Positions 17,901-24,380 of a stretch of 64,000 bases of DNA are shown piece after piece (positions within the stretch are counted from its first letter, which is position 1; each line of letters starts with the position of its first letter). Location: contig NZ_PEEU01000001.1 of the NCBI RefSeq assembly GCF_002754195.1, positions 3,224,001-3,288,000 of the forward strand, read 5' to 3'. The DNA is from Flavobacterium sp. 9 (lineage in GTDB: Bacteria > Bacteroidota > Bacteroidia > Flavobacteriales > Flavobacteriaceae). A program made the position numbers and the translations under genes. The notes beneath the pieces are model-generated. The model worked only from the letters and a program-made list of their open reading frames with translations. It made no database searches and was not told the origin of the DNA.

Positions 17901-18220
17901 CAAACCCTACAATTAATAAAAATGAAGGTTTTTATTATTTTGAATATGCATTTATGTTTGGTGAACTAGATGCTACTAAGTTAGAAAGCTATATGAGTAG
18001 TCTACATTCAGATGAACACCTTGAGATCATGCAAACGACTTACACCTTGTCAAAGGTTCAAAAGATTCCTCTTAAATTAATCAAAAAACTTGTAGTAACG
18101 AATCCATATACAAAAGGACTTAAACAATTAATGGAGGCACTAATAAATGAATGTGAAGATAAAGAACTTTTATTTAAAAAGCTCTACGGAATTTATCTCA
18201 TATTAAATATTATTATCTAG
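14954..18220 (+). CDS. SIR2-STAND NTPase, NLR-like antiphage protein (frameshifted near 3' end)
   Basis: The 1,088-residue frame has four parts. Residues 1-255 are a SIR2-like NAD-binding domain: GSGLS (21-25), TTNYD (Asn110), KLHG (His149) and a GFSFNDPD stretch (192-199). Residues about 275-430 are an alpha/beta region I cannot assign. Residues 455-700 are a STAND/NB-ARC-like ATPase: Walker A SGGTGKTT (481-488), Walker B LLVILDNFE (552-560), VVTSRER sensor. A winged-helix and helical TPR-like sensor follows. SIR2-STAND proteins (for example the AVAST type V/Avs5 group) sense phage products and deplete NAD+ to stop infection; that role here is by family. The gene is much richer in AT than its neighbours, suggesting transfer. 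The frame ends early: the next 101 codons continue in the -1 frame. Confidence 0.88.
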   Translation: MEIPKKIRQAIKENKLVVFAGSGLSMKFGLPNWSKLVKDVISEIDIKKYNSLVTLMEDEVMTPMEILEKLSSEHSDIKRYIKNNFQIKEGSDFLLHKNILQLSGQVITTNYDNAFELASNNKIIPSIYTSDFNMSEIGKNNDNYIFKLHGSYDVPESCVIFKDQYDKLYSEDTSAKEKLKSIFAEHVILFIGFSFNDPDINLIFENLDNVFGNNNRHFILTKEPKNFENFKFLETIPIQKFEEIDSFIESCIKEKSEENDSLNENLIEQTKDHLENRKIAFLTPNPLDIDLSDLEKIIECFNTIQADIYKGTLNVKTLENIDDFDLVVIASKIFKSKIYIEDDNLKNNLITLADLCSNIPNDSIPIVFITNDDIGDIISHNICNIKTFKNAIIKKFVFKALREGNFDFAESDINLKSKNFLDFTFAKGEPLIFSIYNNNRDLSIGKKSLTNVIGRIEEQSLISFKLLNIIKTNKLLNIKASGGTGKTTIIKKVAYELYNRGYFRQGVTFNSCENVKTYNDFEDLLTTGFNLSNILNFKDYLQENFSYSKIDLLVILDNFETVVNTLNPEDLIKVTNLLKFVTDYANVVVTSRERISYMEDSEDVYSLTPLITEDAEKLFMLYYGNITSESEIRILRQDILEDLLNNNPLAIKLVTKSRTRLTHISELKELLKEHFFESINEDFSSVFNNRSDLNIERTKSIFQSINYSYTTLKNQEKIVFELLSLFPDGISLSNFKKCFDKKNSKNNISDKELRILKDKSLIEDYNGTLQLQPIIRRFADFQFNKRSDEIKMKYCVDAYVFNCFILELIEFLNNKRTFSEALRLYSFYKNNLLKVFSYMPDIEISEKGNVPNKEYFLNYINDIVKYIRSEKQIGELYNELKIIRPFFQDLPHAETFIDVLEMYSVYFNEEFDNSYEELSKILKPEDIEKRIFKDEDSIVRRYSTKIADIHSMEGHTMRFINSYILNDEVGNYFSNDLFYLGIPNPTINKNEGFYYFEYAFMFGELDATKLESYMSSLHSDEHLEIMQTTYTLSKVQKIPLKLIKKLVVTNPYTKGLKQLMEALINECEDKELLFKKLYGIYLILNIII

Positions 18221-18486
18221 AAGCACTATATCATTACTGTATTTTTTTAAAGGAAAATAAATCTGAAAATTTTGAAAGTGAATTAAATAAAGGCTTAAGC
18301 CTAGCTAAAGAATTTAAATATCAATATCAAGACTTTTTGTTCACTAAATTAAAAAATGAGGATTCCTCATCTTCCTATGCCTTTGATTTTTCATATTATA
18401 AAAATGATAAAATTGAAGAATACATAGATAAATATTCTAAGTTTTGGATTAAATATTTTAAAGAGAAAAAAATATTTGAAAAATAA
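18181..18486 (+). pseudogene. Out-of-frame C-terminal tail of the SIR2-STAND protein
   Basis: Directly over the annotated stop, the -1 frame is open and encodes 101 residues beginning ALRNLSHIKYYYLEALYHYC and continuing with NKGLSLAKEFKYQYQDFLF, a classic TPR-like helical pair, to a stop at 18484. Adding one A to the A5 run at 18176-18180 would join KK-ALRNLSH in frame and give a protein of about 1,177 residues. In the current frame the last 12 residues (LYGIYLILNIII) look like out-of-frame AT-rich sequence. So the sequence shows a one-base loss: mutation, homopolymer phase variation or assembly error. Confidence 0.8.
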
Positions 18487-18515
18487 ACGTTTTCTTGTTA
18501 TTAGATTTATAAATA

Positions 18516-18541
18516 AAAAGACGGTATAAATCGTCTTTTTA
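18516..18541 (+). terminator. Terminator after the SIR2-STAND locus
   Basis: AAAAAGACG pairs with CGTCTTTTT around an 8-base loop, followed by ATTTT, 30 bases after the restored stop at 18486. Its position supports 18486 rather than 18220 as the real end of the gene. Confidence 0.75.
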
Positions 18542-18824
18542 TTTTACGAGTATTTCTAAAGATAACCGTTTAGCTTCTTTTTTGCTTGATAATTTATATT
18601 AGTAAAAGGTTATCGTCCCTTATTCTTCATCATGCTTTTAGATAAGAAGTAAAATGAGTAAAAAGCATCAGTACTTAGTGGGCGGGTCATTTTGAATTGA
18701 AATAAATTTTCTATAAAGATTTCAAGTGTTAAGAGTGGATTGGTTGTATTGAAAGAAAAACACTGTAAAAAGATAATTTCAAGTTTTTTAGTTTAGAATT
18801 TTATAAATATATATCAAAAAAGTT
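18542..18824. other. Intergenic stretch without recognised gene
   Basis: About 280 bases of AT-rich sequence between the SIR2-STAND terminator and the 3' end of the XRE gene. No open frame of note, tRNA or repeat was seen. A local GTGGGCGGGTCA at about 18679 is unusually G-rich for the area but has no partner repeat. Confidence 0.5.
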
Positions 18825-19214
18825 TTACTTCTCTTTCAACAACTTCTCCAAGTATTCCACTTTCTCTTTTTCAGACTGAACCAAACGCTCATAAAGTTCT
18901 ACAACTTTATCAAGAGGATTAAAATTGCAATTGTATGCATTTCCATTAATAACGCTTCCGTCATTTAATGTGTTTCCAATAATATTTAAAACCGCTTCTT
19001 CGGAGAAATTCTTAATTCCTTCAACAGACACGCCTAAAACTTCGGCAATTGCTTTCAGTTTTTCCTCATCTATTGTTTCGCTGTTTTCAATAGCCGAAAT
19101 AGCTTGTTGGTTTGTTCCTAAAGCTTGTGCCAGTGCTTCCTGTTTCATATCACGAAGTTCACGAATACGGCTAATTTTTCGCCCTATATGATTTGGTTTT
19201 GTTAGTGTGCTCAT
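18825..19214 (-). CDS. XRE-family transcriptional regulator with coiled-coil tail
   Basis: A 129-residue protein with an HTH_3 domain at residues 10-65 (IGRKISRIRELRDMKQEALAQALG, NQQAISAIENSETIDEEKLKAIAEVLGV), a short linker (SVINGNAYNCNFNPLDK) and a C-terminal coiled coil (VVELYERLVQSEKEKVEYLEKLLKEK) for dimerisation. This form is widespread in Bacteroidota. A -7 box (TATCTTTG, minus strand, 19226-19219) ends only 4 bases before the ATG, so the mRNA may be nearly leaderless. A perfect inverted repeat just upstream (19231-19246) is a likely autoregulatory operator. It is convergent to the SIR2-STAND gene; whether it controls it is unknown. Confidence 0.88.
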   Translation of the reverse strand: MSTLTKPNHIGRKISRIRELRDMKQEALAQALGTNQQAISAIENSETIDEEKLKAIAEVLGVSVEGIKNFSEEAVLNIIGNTLNDGSVINGNAYNCNFNPLDKVVELYERLVQSEKEKVEYLEKLLKEK

Positions 19215-19230
19215 GATTCAAAGATATTTA

Positions 19231-19246
19231 AAATTCTTGAGAATTT
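19231..19246 (-). promoter_or_regulatory. Candidate XRE operator
   Basis: AAATTC-TTGA-GAATTT is a perfect 6+4+6 inverted repeat placed directly upstream of the -7 box of the XRE gene, the usual place for negative autoregulation. Confidence 0.5.
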
Positions 19247-19490
19247 AAGGTTATAGTACATTACAGATTTGCTTCTGTGTGATACATTTTTTAATGTTTG
19301 CAGTGCGTCAAGCAAAAATACGATTTTTCGTATAGATAACAATTCAATCTATTATAGAAAGCTTTAATAATAGTTTTAACATGAAGAAAACAAGCACTTA
19401 AACGACTTTTAAAGTCGTTCATAGGGATAATAAAGTAAAAAAGAGAACATGAAGTACCTTTATTGTTGCAAACAACTAAATAAAGTCATC

Positions 19491-20189
19491 ATGAAAACTA
19501 CTACACTACTTTTTACCGTACTTGTATGCGTGTTTTCTTTTAACTGTTTTGCTCAGCGTAAAGCCCCTAGTCACGCTCCTGTCATTGCAGCAACAGGAAA
19601 TGCACATTTGCAGCCCGATAATGCCTCAGATGGTAATGATCTTGTTATAGAGTCTTATTGTGTCGAAGAAACGATCAATATGACCTTTGGAAGAAGAGTA
19701 ACCAGATACGAAGTCTCAAAACTAGACATGGTCAATACCTACGATCTTGGTCCAAACAATACCAGAACGGTAACTCCAATATACAAAAAGCCAAAAATAA
19801 AAACAGTTGAAATAGGTATGAATTCAAAAGCTGTTGTTGATAGTGCCAAAGTAGTTATTAAACCGGTTAAGGTTGAGGTTTTGGCTCCGTCAAAAAAAGA
19901 GAAATTCATTAAAATTAATGTAGTAAACACTTATGAGAAAATCATAGACAAAGGTTATAAATCTCTGGATATGCTCAAAAAAGTAGCAGACAAGTCTTAT
20001 TTTGACAATGACATGGAAACCGCTGCCAAATATTACGCACAGCTACTCGAAGAAAATACAGATTTAGATTCCATATATTATTATCGATATGCACAGTCCT
20101 TAAAAGAAAGCAACCAACCCGAAAAAGCAAATGAGATGATGATATTATTCGAAAGTAAAAACCTGGCAAATCAGGTCGCTAAGAAGTAA
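19491..20189 (+). CDS. Exported protein of unknown function with TPR-like C-terminus
   Basis: A 232-residue protein. The ATG at 19491 gives a normal signal peptide (MKTTTLLFTVLVCVFSFNCFAQ); the in-frame ATG at 19449 would add a hydrophilic leader and is less likely. The middle (residues about 50-140) has no domain I recognise. The C-terminal 80 residues (KGYKSLDMLKKVADKSYFDN, METAAKYYAQLLEENTDLDSIYYYRYAQSLKESNQPEKANEMM) look like two TPR helices similar to the N-terminal TPR region of flavobacterial OmpA-family proteins. It may be a derived or shortened relative lacking the OmpA domain. It is flanked by two XRE genes and closed by a strong terminator. Confidence 0.7.
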   Translation: MKTTTLLFTVLVCVFSFNCFAQRKAPSHAPVIAATGNAHLQPDNASDGNDLVIESYCVEETINMTFGRRVTRYEVSKLDMVNTYDLGPNNTRTVTPIYKKPKIKTVEIGMNSKAVVDSAKVVIKPVKVEVLAPSKKEKFIKINVVNTYEKIIDKGYKSLDMLKKVADKSYFDNDMETAAKYYAQLLEENTDLDSIYYYRYAQSLKESNQPEKANEMMILFESKNLANQVAKK

Positions 20190-20214
20190 AATTTTAAATG
20201 TTATTCTATAGAAC

Positions 20215-20244
20215 AAAAAAGACTATCACATGATAGTCTTTTTT
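20215..20244. terminator. Bidirectional terminator
   Basis: A near-perfect palindrome: AAAAAAGACTATCA, CATG centre, TGATAGTCTTTTTT. It has A and T runs on both sides and lies between two convergent genes (19491 plus, 20249 minus), so it can serve both. Confidence 0.85.
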
Positions 20245-20248
20245 ATTG

Positions 20249-20554
20249 TCAAATGCTTTTAATTTCTATTAATGAAATTTCTAATGTGTTTTCAAGTTTG
20301 CTTATGGTTTCAAGAGTTAAATTTTGTTGACCTTTAAGTATCTTGTTTATTTGTTGTGCAGAAACATTCATTTTTTGGGCTAGATCTTTTTGAGATAATC
20401 CTTTTTGTTTTAATGCTTCCAGAATATTAATTGCAACTTTTGAAGATTGATCTATCCATTTTTTGTTGGCTTTGTAATAGGAAAATTTTTCTAACCAACC
20501 TGACTGCTCGTTAGAAACTAGCTTTTGGAAATTTTCTAAATTTTTTGATTCCAT
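20249..20554 (-). CDS. XRE-family helix-turn-helix protein (HigA-like)
   Basis: A 101-residue protein with a helical N-terminal part (MESKNLENFQKLVSNEQSGWLEKFSYYKANKKW) and an HTH_3 domain at residues 40-95 (ILEALKQKGLSQKDLAQKMNVSAQQINKILKGQQNLTLETISKLENTL). Antitoxins of the HigA group share this layout, but there is no toxin gene on either side: upstream are tRNA genes, downstream a terminator and an unrelated gene. It is best called an orphan regulator or antitoxin remnant. Confidence 0.78.
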   Translation of the reverse strand: MESKNLENFQKLVSNEQSGWLEKFSYYKANKKWIDQSSKVAINILEALKQKGLSQKDLAQKMNVSAQQINKILKGQQNLTLETISKLENTLEISLIEIKSI

Positions 20555-20671
20555 TTTTTAATGTGCTTCTCGATTAGTAATGATTGAATTTTATATTCGG
20601 ATGTTCTTTTGAGAAATTTAGCTTACAGAATGAAGAGTGTAAACAATATTCGTAGAAGCTAAATTTTGGGC

Positions 20672-20705
20672 AAAAAAAATACCACTTACAATTGTAAGTG
20701 GTATT
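20672..20705 (-). terminator. Terminator of the tRNA-Asn unit
   Basis: On the minus strand a 12-bp stem (AATACCACTTAC / GTAAGTGGTATT) is followed by eight T residues. It lies 8 bases past the 3' end of the second tRNA-Asn. Confidence 0.85.
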
Positions 20706-20712
20706 TAATAAG

Positions 20713-20786
20713 CTCCCCCTCTTGGGCTCGAACCAAGGACCCTCTGATTAACAGTCAGATGCTCTAACCAACTGAGCTAAGGAGGA
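20713..20786 (-). tRNA. tRNA-Asn (GTT), second copy of the pair
   Basis: On the minus strand the 74-base sequence runs from TCCTCCTTAGCTCAGTTGG to AGGGGGAG. The acceptor stem TCCTCCT pairs with AGGGGGA (one G-T), the anticodon loop is CTGTTAA with anticodon GTT, and the T arm contains GGTTCGAGCC. No CCA is encoded. It is base-for-base identical to the neighbouring copy. Confidence 0.95.
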
Positions 20787-20824
20787 ATCACCTTAAAGGT
20801 AAATATGTTTGCTAAAAAAAGTTG

Positions 20825-20898
20825 CTCCCCCTCTTGGGCTCGAACCAAGGACCCTCTGATTAACAGTCAGATGCTCTAACCAACTGAGCTAAGGAGGA
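20825..20898 (-). tRNA. tRNA-Asn (GTT), first copy of the pair
   Basis: Identical 74-base tRNA-Asn, transcribed first on the minus strand and separated from the second copy by 38 bases. Both share one promoter and one terminator. Confidence 0.95.
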
Positions 20899-20922
20899 AG
20901 TTGTTGCTCTTTTTAGCGAGTG

Positions 20923-20952
20923 CAAATATAGATCATTTTTTAGATTCTCAAA
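20923..20952 (-). promoter_or_regulatory. Promoter of the tRNA-Asn pair
   Basis: On the minus strand a -33 TTTG (20952-20949) and a -7 TATATTTG (20930-20923) are separated by 18 bases, matching the Bacteroidota consensus closely. The tRNA 5' end is 24 bases downstream. Confidence 0.75.
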
Positions 20953-20984
20953 AACATTTTTGCACTTTTTATTAATTTTTTTTT

Positions 20985-22325
20985 CTACTTCATAATTGCT
21001 TTATAAATATCGTTCCCGTTAGCAAACAAAAGGAGTGCGATAAGTAAAACGAAACCAACCATTTGTGCATTTTCAAGGAATTTATCACTCGGTTTTCTAC
21101 CACTAATTATTTCGTATAATAAAAACATCACATGACCACCATCAAGTGCCGGAATTGGCAATAAATTCATAACTCCAAGCATAATTGACAATAAAGCGGT
21201 GATTGACCAGAAAGTTTCCCAGCTCCAAGAACTTGGAAAAATGTTAAAAATTGCCGCAAAACCACCAACTTGTTTGTAAGCCTTAGTTTCAGGATTAAAA
21301 ATCATTTTAAGTTGTTTTCCGTAGCCTACTAATTGATCCTTACCTTTTTCTAGTCCAACCGGAATTGATTCAAAGAAGCTGTAGTTTTTAGTGCTAATTT
21401 TATAGTAACCTAGTTTCTCCAATGATTTCATGTCTAAACCACCTGCATATACACCTAATGTTCCTTCTGGAGTAACTTTAAGCGTAATTGGTGTTTCTTT
21501 TAAATCACGCAAAACAACAGCAGGAATTGTTTTTCCTTTATTATTAGCTAAGATTGCTTTTGCTTCGTCAAAATATTTTACTTTTTCTCCGTTAAGAGAA
21601 AGAATCAAATCTTTAGCTTTCAAATTTTGATTAGGAGATGCATCATCAACTTTTCCAATTGCAAAAGGTACACGTATATTAACCAATAGACCTTTTTCTT
21701 CTTTAGATAATTGATCCACAAAATCATTTGGTATTGCAATGGTTTGTTGTTGACCGTTTCTTTCAATCAAAACTTGTTTAGCCATGATAATATTCATGTT
21801 TAAACTATTGTCGTAGTTCTCAACTTTCTTTCCATCGATAGATACCAGTTTGTCTCCAGTTTTAAAACCCGCTTTAATCATAGCTGGATTTTCAACGAAA
21901 ACACCATCTTTCAAATCAGAATTTGCAATATAAGTATCGCCATAAGCAAACGCCATACCTATATATATAATGAATGCCAAAATAAAGTTTACAGTAACTC
22001 CACCTAACATAATGATCAAACGCTGCCAAGCCGGCTTAGAACGAAATTCCCACGGTTGCGGAGGCAAAGCCATTTGTTCTTTGTCCATACTTTCGTCGAT
22101 CATTCCGGAGATTTTTACGTAACCTCCAAGCGGTAACCATCCGATTCCGTATTCAGTTTCGCCAATTTTCTTTTTTAATAGAGAATATTTAACATCAAAA
22201 AATAAGTAGAATTTTTCGACTCTTGTTTTAAATAATTTTGCAGGAATAAAATGTCCTAATTCGTGAAGAATAATAAGTAAAGATAAACTCAATAGAAATT
22301 GAGAGAGTTTGATAACTATATCCAT
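20985..22325 (-). CDS. rseP: Site-2 protease RseP
   Basis: A 446-residue inner-membrane zinc metalloprotease. The N-terminal helix carries HELGH (residues 21-25) and the C-terminal region has the third zinc ligand in LLPIPALDGGHVMF. Two PDZ-like regions lie between (about residues 130-205 and 210-290). RseP cuts membrane-spanning anti-sigma factors and remnant signal peptides. The length is typical for Bacteroidota (about 440-450). The neighbouring genes usually seen in Proteobacteria (dxr, bamA) are absent. A -7 box TACTTTTG lies 29 bases upstream. Confidence 0.95.
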   Translation of the reverse strand: MDIVIKLSQFLLSLSLLIILHELGHFIPAKLFKTRVEKFYLFFDVKYSLLKKKIGETEYGIGWLPLGGYVKISGMIDESMDKEQMALPPQPWEFRSKPAWQRLIIMLGGVTVNFILAFIIYIGMAFAYGDTYIANSDLKDGVFVENPAMIKAGFKTGDKLVSIDGKKVENYDNSLNMNIIMAKQVLIERNGQQQTIAIPNDFVDQLSKEEKGLLVNIRVPFAIGKVDDASPNQNLKAKDLILSLNGEKVKYFDEAKAILANNKGKTIPAVVLRDLKETPITLKVTPEGTLGVYAGGLDMKSLEKLGYYKISTKNYSFFESIPVGLEKGKDQLVGYGKQLKMIFNPETKAYKQVGGFAAIFNIFPSSWSWETFWSITALLSIMLGVMNLLPIPALDGGHVMFLLYEIISGRKPSDKFLENAQMVGFVLLIALLLFANGNDIYKAIMK

Positions 22326-22354
22326 TTTGTATTTTTAGTTCGTAATTTAACGCA

Positions 22355-22362
22355 CAAAAGTA
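22355..22362 (-). promoter_or_regulatory. -7 box of rseP
   Basis: The minus strand reads TACTTTTG, a perfect TAnnTTTG, 29 bases before the rseP start. No good -33 element was seen at the expected distance. Confidence 0.5.
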
Positions 22363-22612
22363 ACGTTTTCTGATTTAATTTGAGACGCAAGATAATACTT
22401 AAGGTTTTAAATGTTTGTTAATAATTGATTCTTACTTCTAATAAAGTAACGAAAGCTTATTTTGTGTCTACTTAATTAGTAACTCATTCGCTTAAAATGT
22501 TACAAAATACCCTATTATAATGTTTTAAAAACTTATTAAGGATGTTTTTATTTCGTAAATTCTTAGTATATTGGTCATAATTTTCTTAAAAAAATTAACC
22601 AAACAGATCAAT

Positions 22613-22729
22613 ATGGAATTTTATAAAAGCAACCGCGTTTACATTTGGCTTTCAATTTTTGTTATGTTGTATTTATTAGCTGAGGTATTTGATAAGGGAG
22701 AATCTTTGGGTAGAACCTTAGCGCATTAG
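22613..22729 (+). CDS. Possible small membrane protein, 38 aa
   Basis: ATG to TAG encodes a 38-residue peptide with a charged start (MEFYKSNRVY), a hydrophobic segment (IWLSIFVMLYLLAEVF) and a polar tail. The layout is that of a single-pass small membrane protein with positive-inside N-terminus. It lies in an 830-base gap between divergent-free genes. No homologue is known to me; coding status rests on composition and the neighbouring similar frame. Confidence 0.45.
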   Translation: MEFYKSNRVYIWLSIFVMLYLLAEVFDKGESLGRTLAH

Positions 22730-22776
22730 ACTATTAATATTGTAAAAAAAAGAAACTCGGATTTAATCTATTATTT

Positions 22777-22923
22777 ATGAAATCAAATACAATAAGTGAA
22801 ATTTTTTTAGGTAGAGAACATAAACAAATGTTCACTATAATCTACACAATAATAATAGGTATGTGTTTTTTTTATTTTTGTGGTATGGTATGCGGTAAGG
22901 CATTGTTTTATTTACTGAATTAG
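22777..22923 (+). CDS. Possible small membrane protein, 48 aa
   Basis: ATG to TAG encodes 48 residues: a polar N-terminus (MKSNTISEIFLGREHKQM), then a hydrophobic stretch (FTIIYTIIIGMCFFYFCGMV) and a short end (CGKALFYLLN). It follows the 38-residue frame by 47 bases on the same strand, so the two could form a small unit. No family recognised. Confidence 0.45.
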   Translation: MKSNTISEIFLGREHKQMFTIIYTIIIGMCFFYFCGMVCGKALFYLLN

Positions 22924-23158
22924 AGATACTTTAGAGTATTAGTGATGAAAAATGATGCTAATACTCAATCACGATATCATTTTGCTTTACCAGGAAGAAA
23001 ACAGAAATGCTATAATCTTTAGAATAAACAGAATTTGCTTTAAATGTTTGTTAATTAATAAACATTTAGAATTCTACTTTTATTAAGAAGCTTTAACTTT
23101 ACTTTTTTAAAGACTATCATTCCTTATAGGTAGTACAAAACTATTAAAAGTTACAATT
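22924..23158. other. Intergenic stretch before the OYE gene
   Basis: About 235 bases without an open frame of note. It presumably holds the promoter of the 23159 gene, but no perfect TAnnTTTG with a matching -33 was found. Confidence 0.4.
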
Positions 23159-24229
23159 ATGGCTTCACTATTATTTTCTCCACTTAAGATAAAAGACATT
23201 ACATTAAAAAACAGAATCGTTATTTCGCCAATGTGTCAATATTCCGCAATCGACGGATTTGCAAACGATTGGCATTTGGTTCATCTTGGCAGTCGTGCCA
23301 GTGGCGGAGTTGGTTTAATAATTCAGGAAGCAACCGCGGTTTCTCCCGAAGCAAGAATTTCACCTTCAGATCTTGGAATTTGGAAAGATGAACATATCGA
23401 GAAACTAAAAACAATCAATGAATTTATCGTTTCACAAAATGCCATTCCGGGAATTCAGTTAGCGCATGCTGGTCGAAAAGCAAGTGTTTCTGCTCCTTGG
23501 GAAGGTAATAAAAAATTAGATTTCGCTCAAGGCGGATGGCAAACAGTTTCGGCAAGCGCGATTCCGTATCATGATGACGAACCGTTTCTTCCAGAAGCTT
23601 TAGACAAAAACGGAATCCAAAAAATAATTTCAGATTTCAAATCATCAACAAGACGAGTTGTTGAAGCTGGTTATAAAGTGTTGGAAATTCATGCAGCACA
23701 TGGTTATTTATTGCACCAATTTTTATCTCCATTAACAAATATCAGAACTGATGAATACGGCGGAAGTTTCGAAAACAGAATTCGTTTTACCTTAGAAATT
23801 CTGGAAGCAGTTCAAACCGAATGGCCTTCAGATTTACCTTTGTTCGTTAGAATTTCGGCTACAGATTGGGCAGAAGGAGGATGGAATCCGGAAGAATCTG
23901 TGCAACTTTCGAAAATCTTAAAAGAAAAAGGAGTAGACTTAATTGATGTTTCGTCAGGCGGATTAGTTTCTTATCAAAAAATTCCTGTTGGACCAGGTTA
24001 TCAGGTTAATTTTGCAGCGAAAATCAAAAAAGAAGCACAAATTCTAACCGGTGCAGTTGGTTTAATTACCGAAGCCAAACAGGCCGAGGAAATTTTAAAA
24101 AACAATCAGGCCGATTTGGTTTTGTTCGCCAGAGAATCGCTAAGAAATCCAAACTTACCTTTAGACTTTGCCAAAGAATTAAACGACGATATTCAATGGC
24201 CAAAACAATACGAACGCGCTAAGATTTAA
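23159..24229 (+). CDS. namA: Old-yellow-enzyme family NADPH dehydrogenase (YqjM/NamA type)
   Basis: A 356-residue FMN-dependent oxidoreductase with a TIM-barrel fold. The start MASLLFSPLKIKDITLKNRIVISPMCQYSA has Cys26 at the position of the redox-tuning cysteine of YqjM. The substrate-binding pair His178/His181 lies in EIHAAHGYLLHQF, followed by SPLTNIRTDEYGGSFENR, the family signature. Such enzymes reduce the C=C bond of alpha,beta-unsaturated carbonyls and are often induced by electrophile stress. The physiological substrate is unknown. It stands alone, followed by an intergenic palindrome. Confidence 0.9.
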   Translation: MASLLFSPLKIKDITLKNRIVISPMCQYSAIDGFANDWHLVHLGSRASGGVGLIIQEATAVSPEARISPSDLGIWKDEHIEKLKTINEFIVSQNAIPGIQLAHAGRKASVSAPWEGNKKLDFAQGGWQTVSASAIPYHDDEPFLPEALDKNGIQKIISDFKSSTRRVVEAGYKVLEIHAAHGYLLHQFLSPLTNIRTDEYGGSFENRIRFTLEILEAVQTEWPSDLPLFVRISATDWAEGGWNPEESVQLSKILKEKGVDLIDVSSGGLVSYQKIPVGPGYQVNFAAKIKKEAQILTGAVGLITEAKQAEEILKNNQADLVLFARESLRNPNLPLDFAKELNDDIQWPKQYERAKI

Positions 24230-24244
24230 GTAATAAAAAAGGTT

Positions 24245-24325
24245 GCCACGAATTTCACAAATTAGCACAAATTTTTGCTCAGTTTTAATAAATTATAATT
24301 CGCGAAAATTAGTGTAATTCGTGGC
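24245..24325. repeat. Intergenic palindrome, CACGAATT type
   Basis: The arms are GCCACGAATTTCACAAATTA at 24245 and, inverted, the sequence ending AGTGTAATTCGTGGC at 24325, with a few mismatches. The unit resembles the other long imperfect palindromes of this window in plan though not in core sequence. Confidence 0.65.
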
Positions 24326-24380
24326 GAAAAATAATCTTTTTTAATCATTTTAATCTGTGGCAAAACAAATAAAAGACAAA

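Noticed and set aside
18170..18182. Programmed frameshift in the SIR2-STAND gene
   Set aside because: The local TTTAAAAAG does not give a proper X XXY YYZ heptamer in the zero frame, so the tRNAs could not re-pair well. A one-base loss is simpler.
20249..20554. HigBA-type toxin-antitoxin pair
   Set aside because: Only the HigA-like regulator is present; no toxin-sized frame exists on either side.
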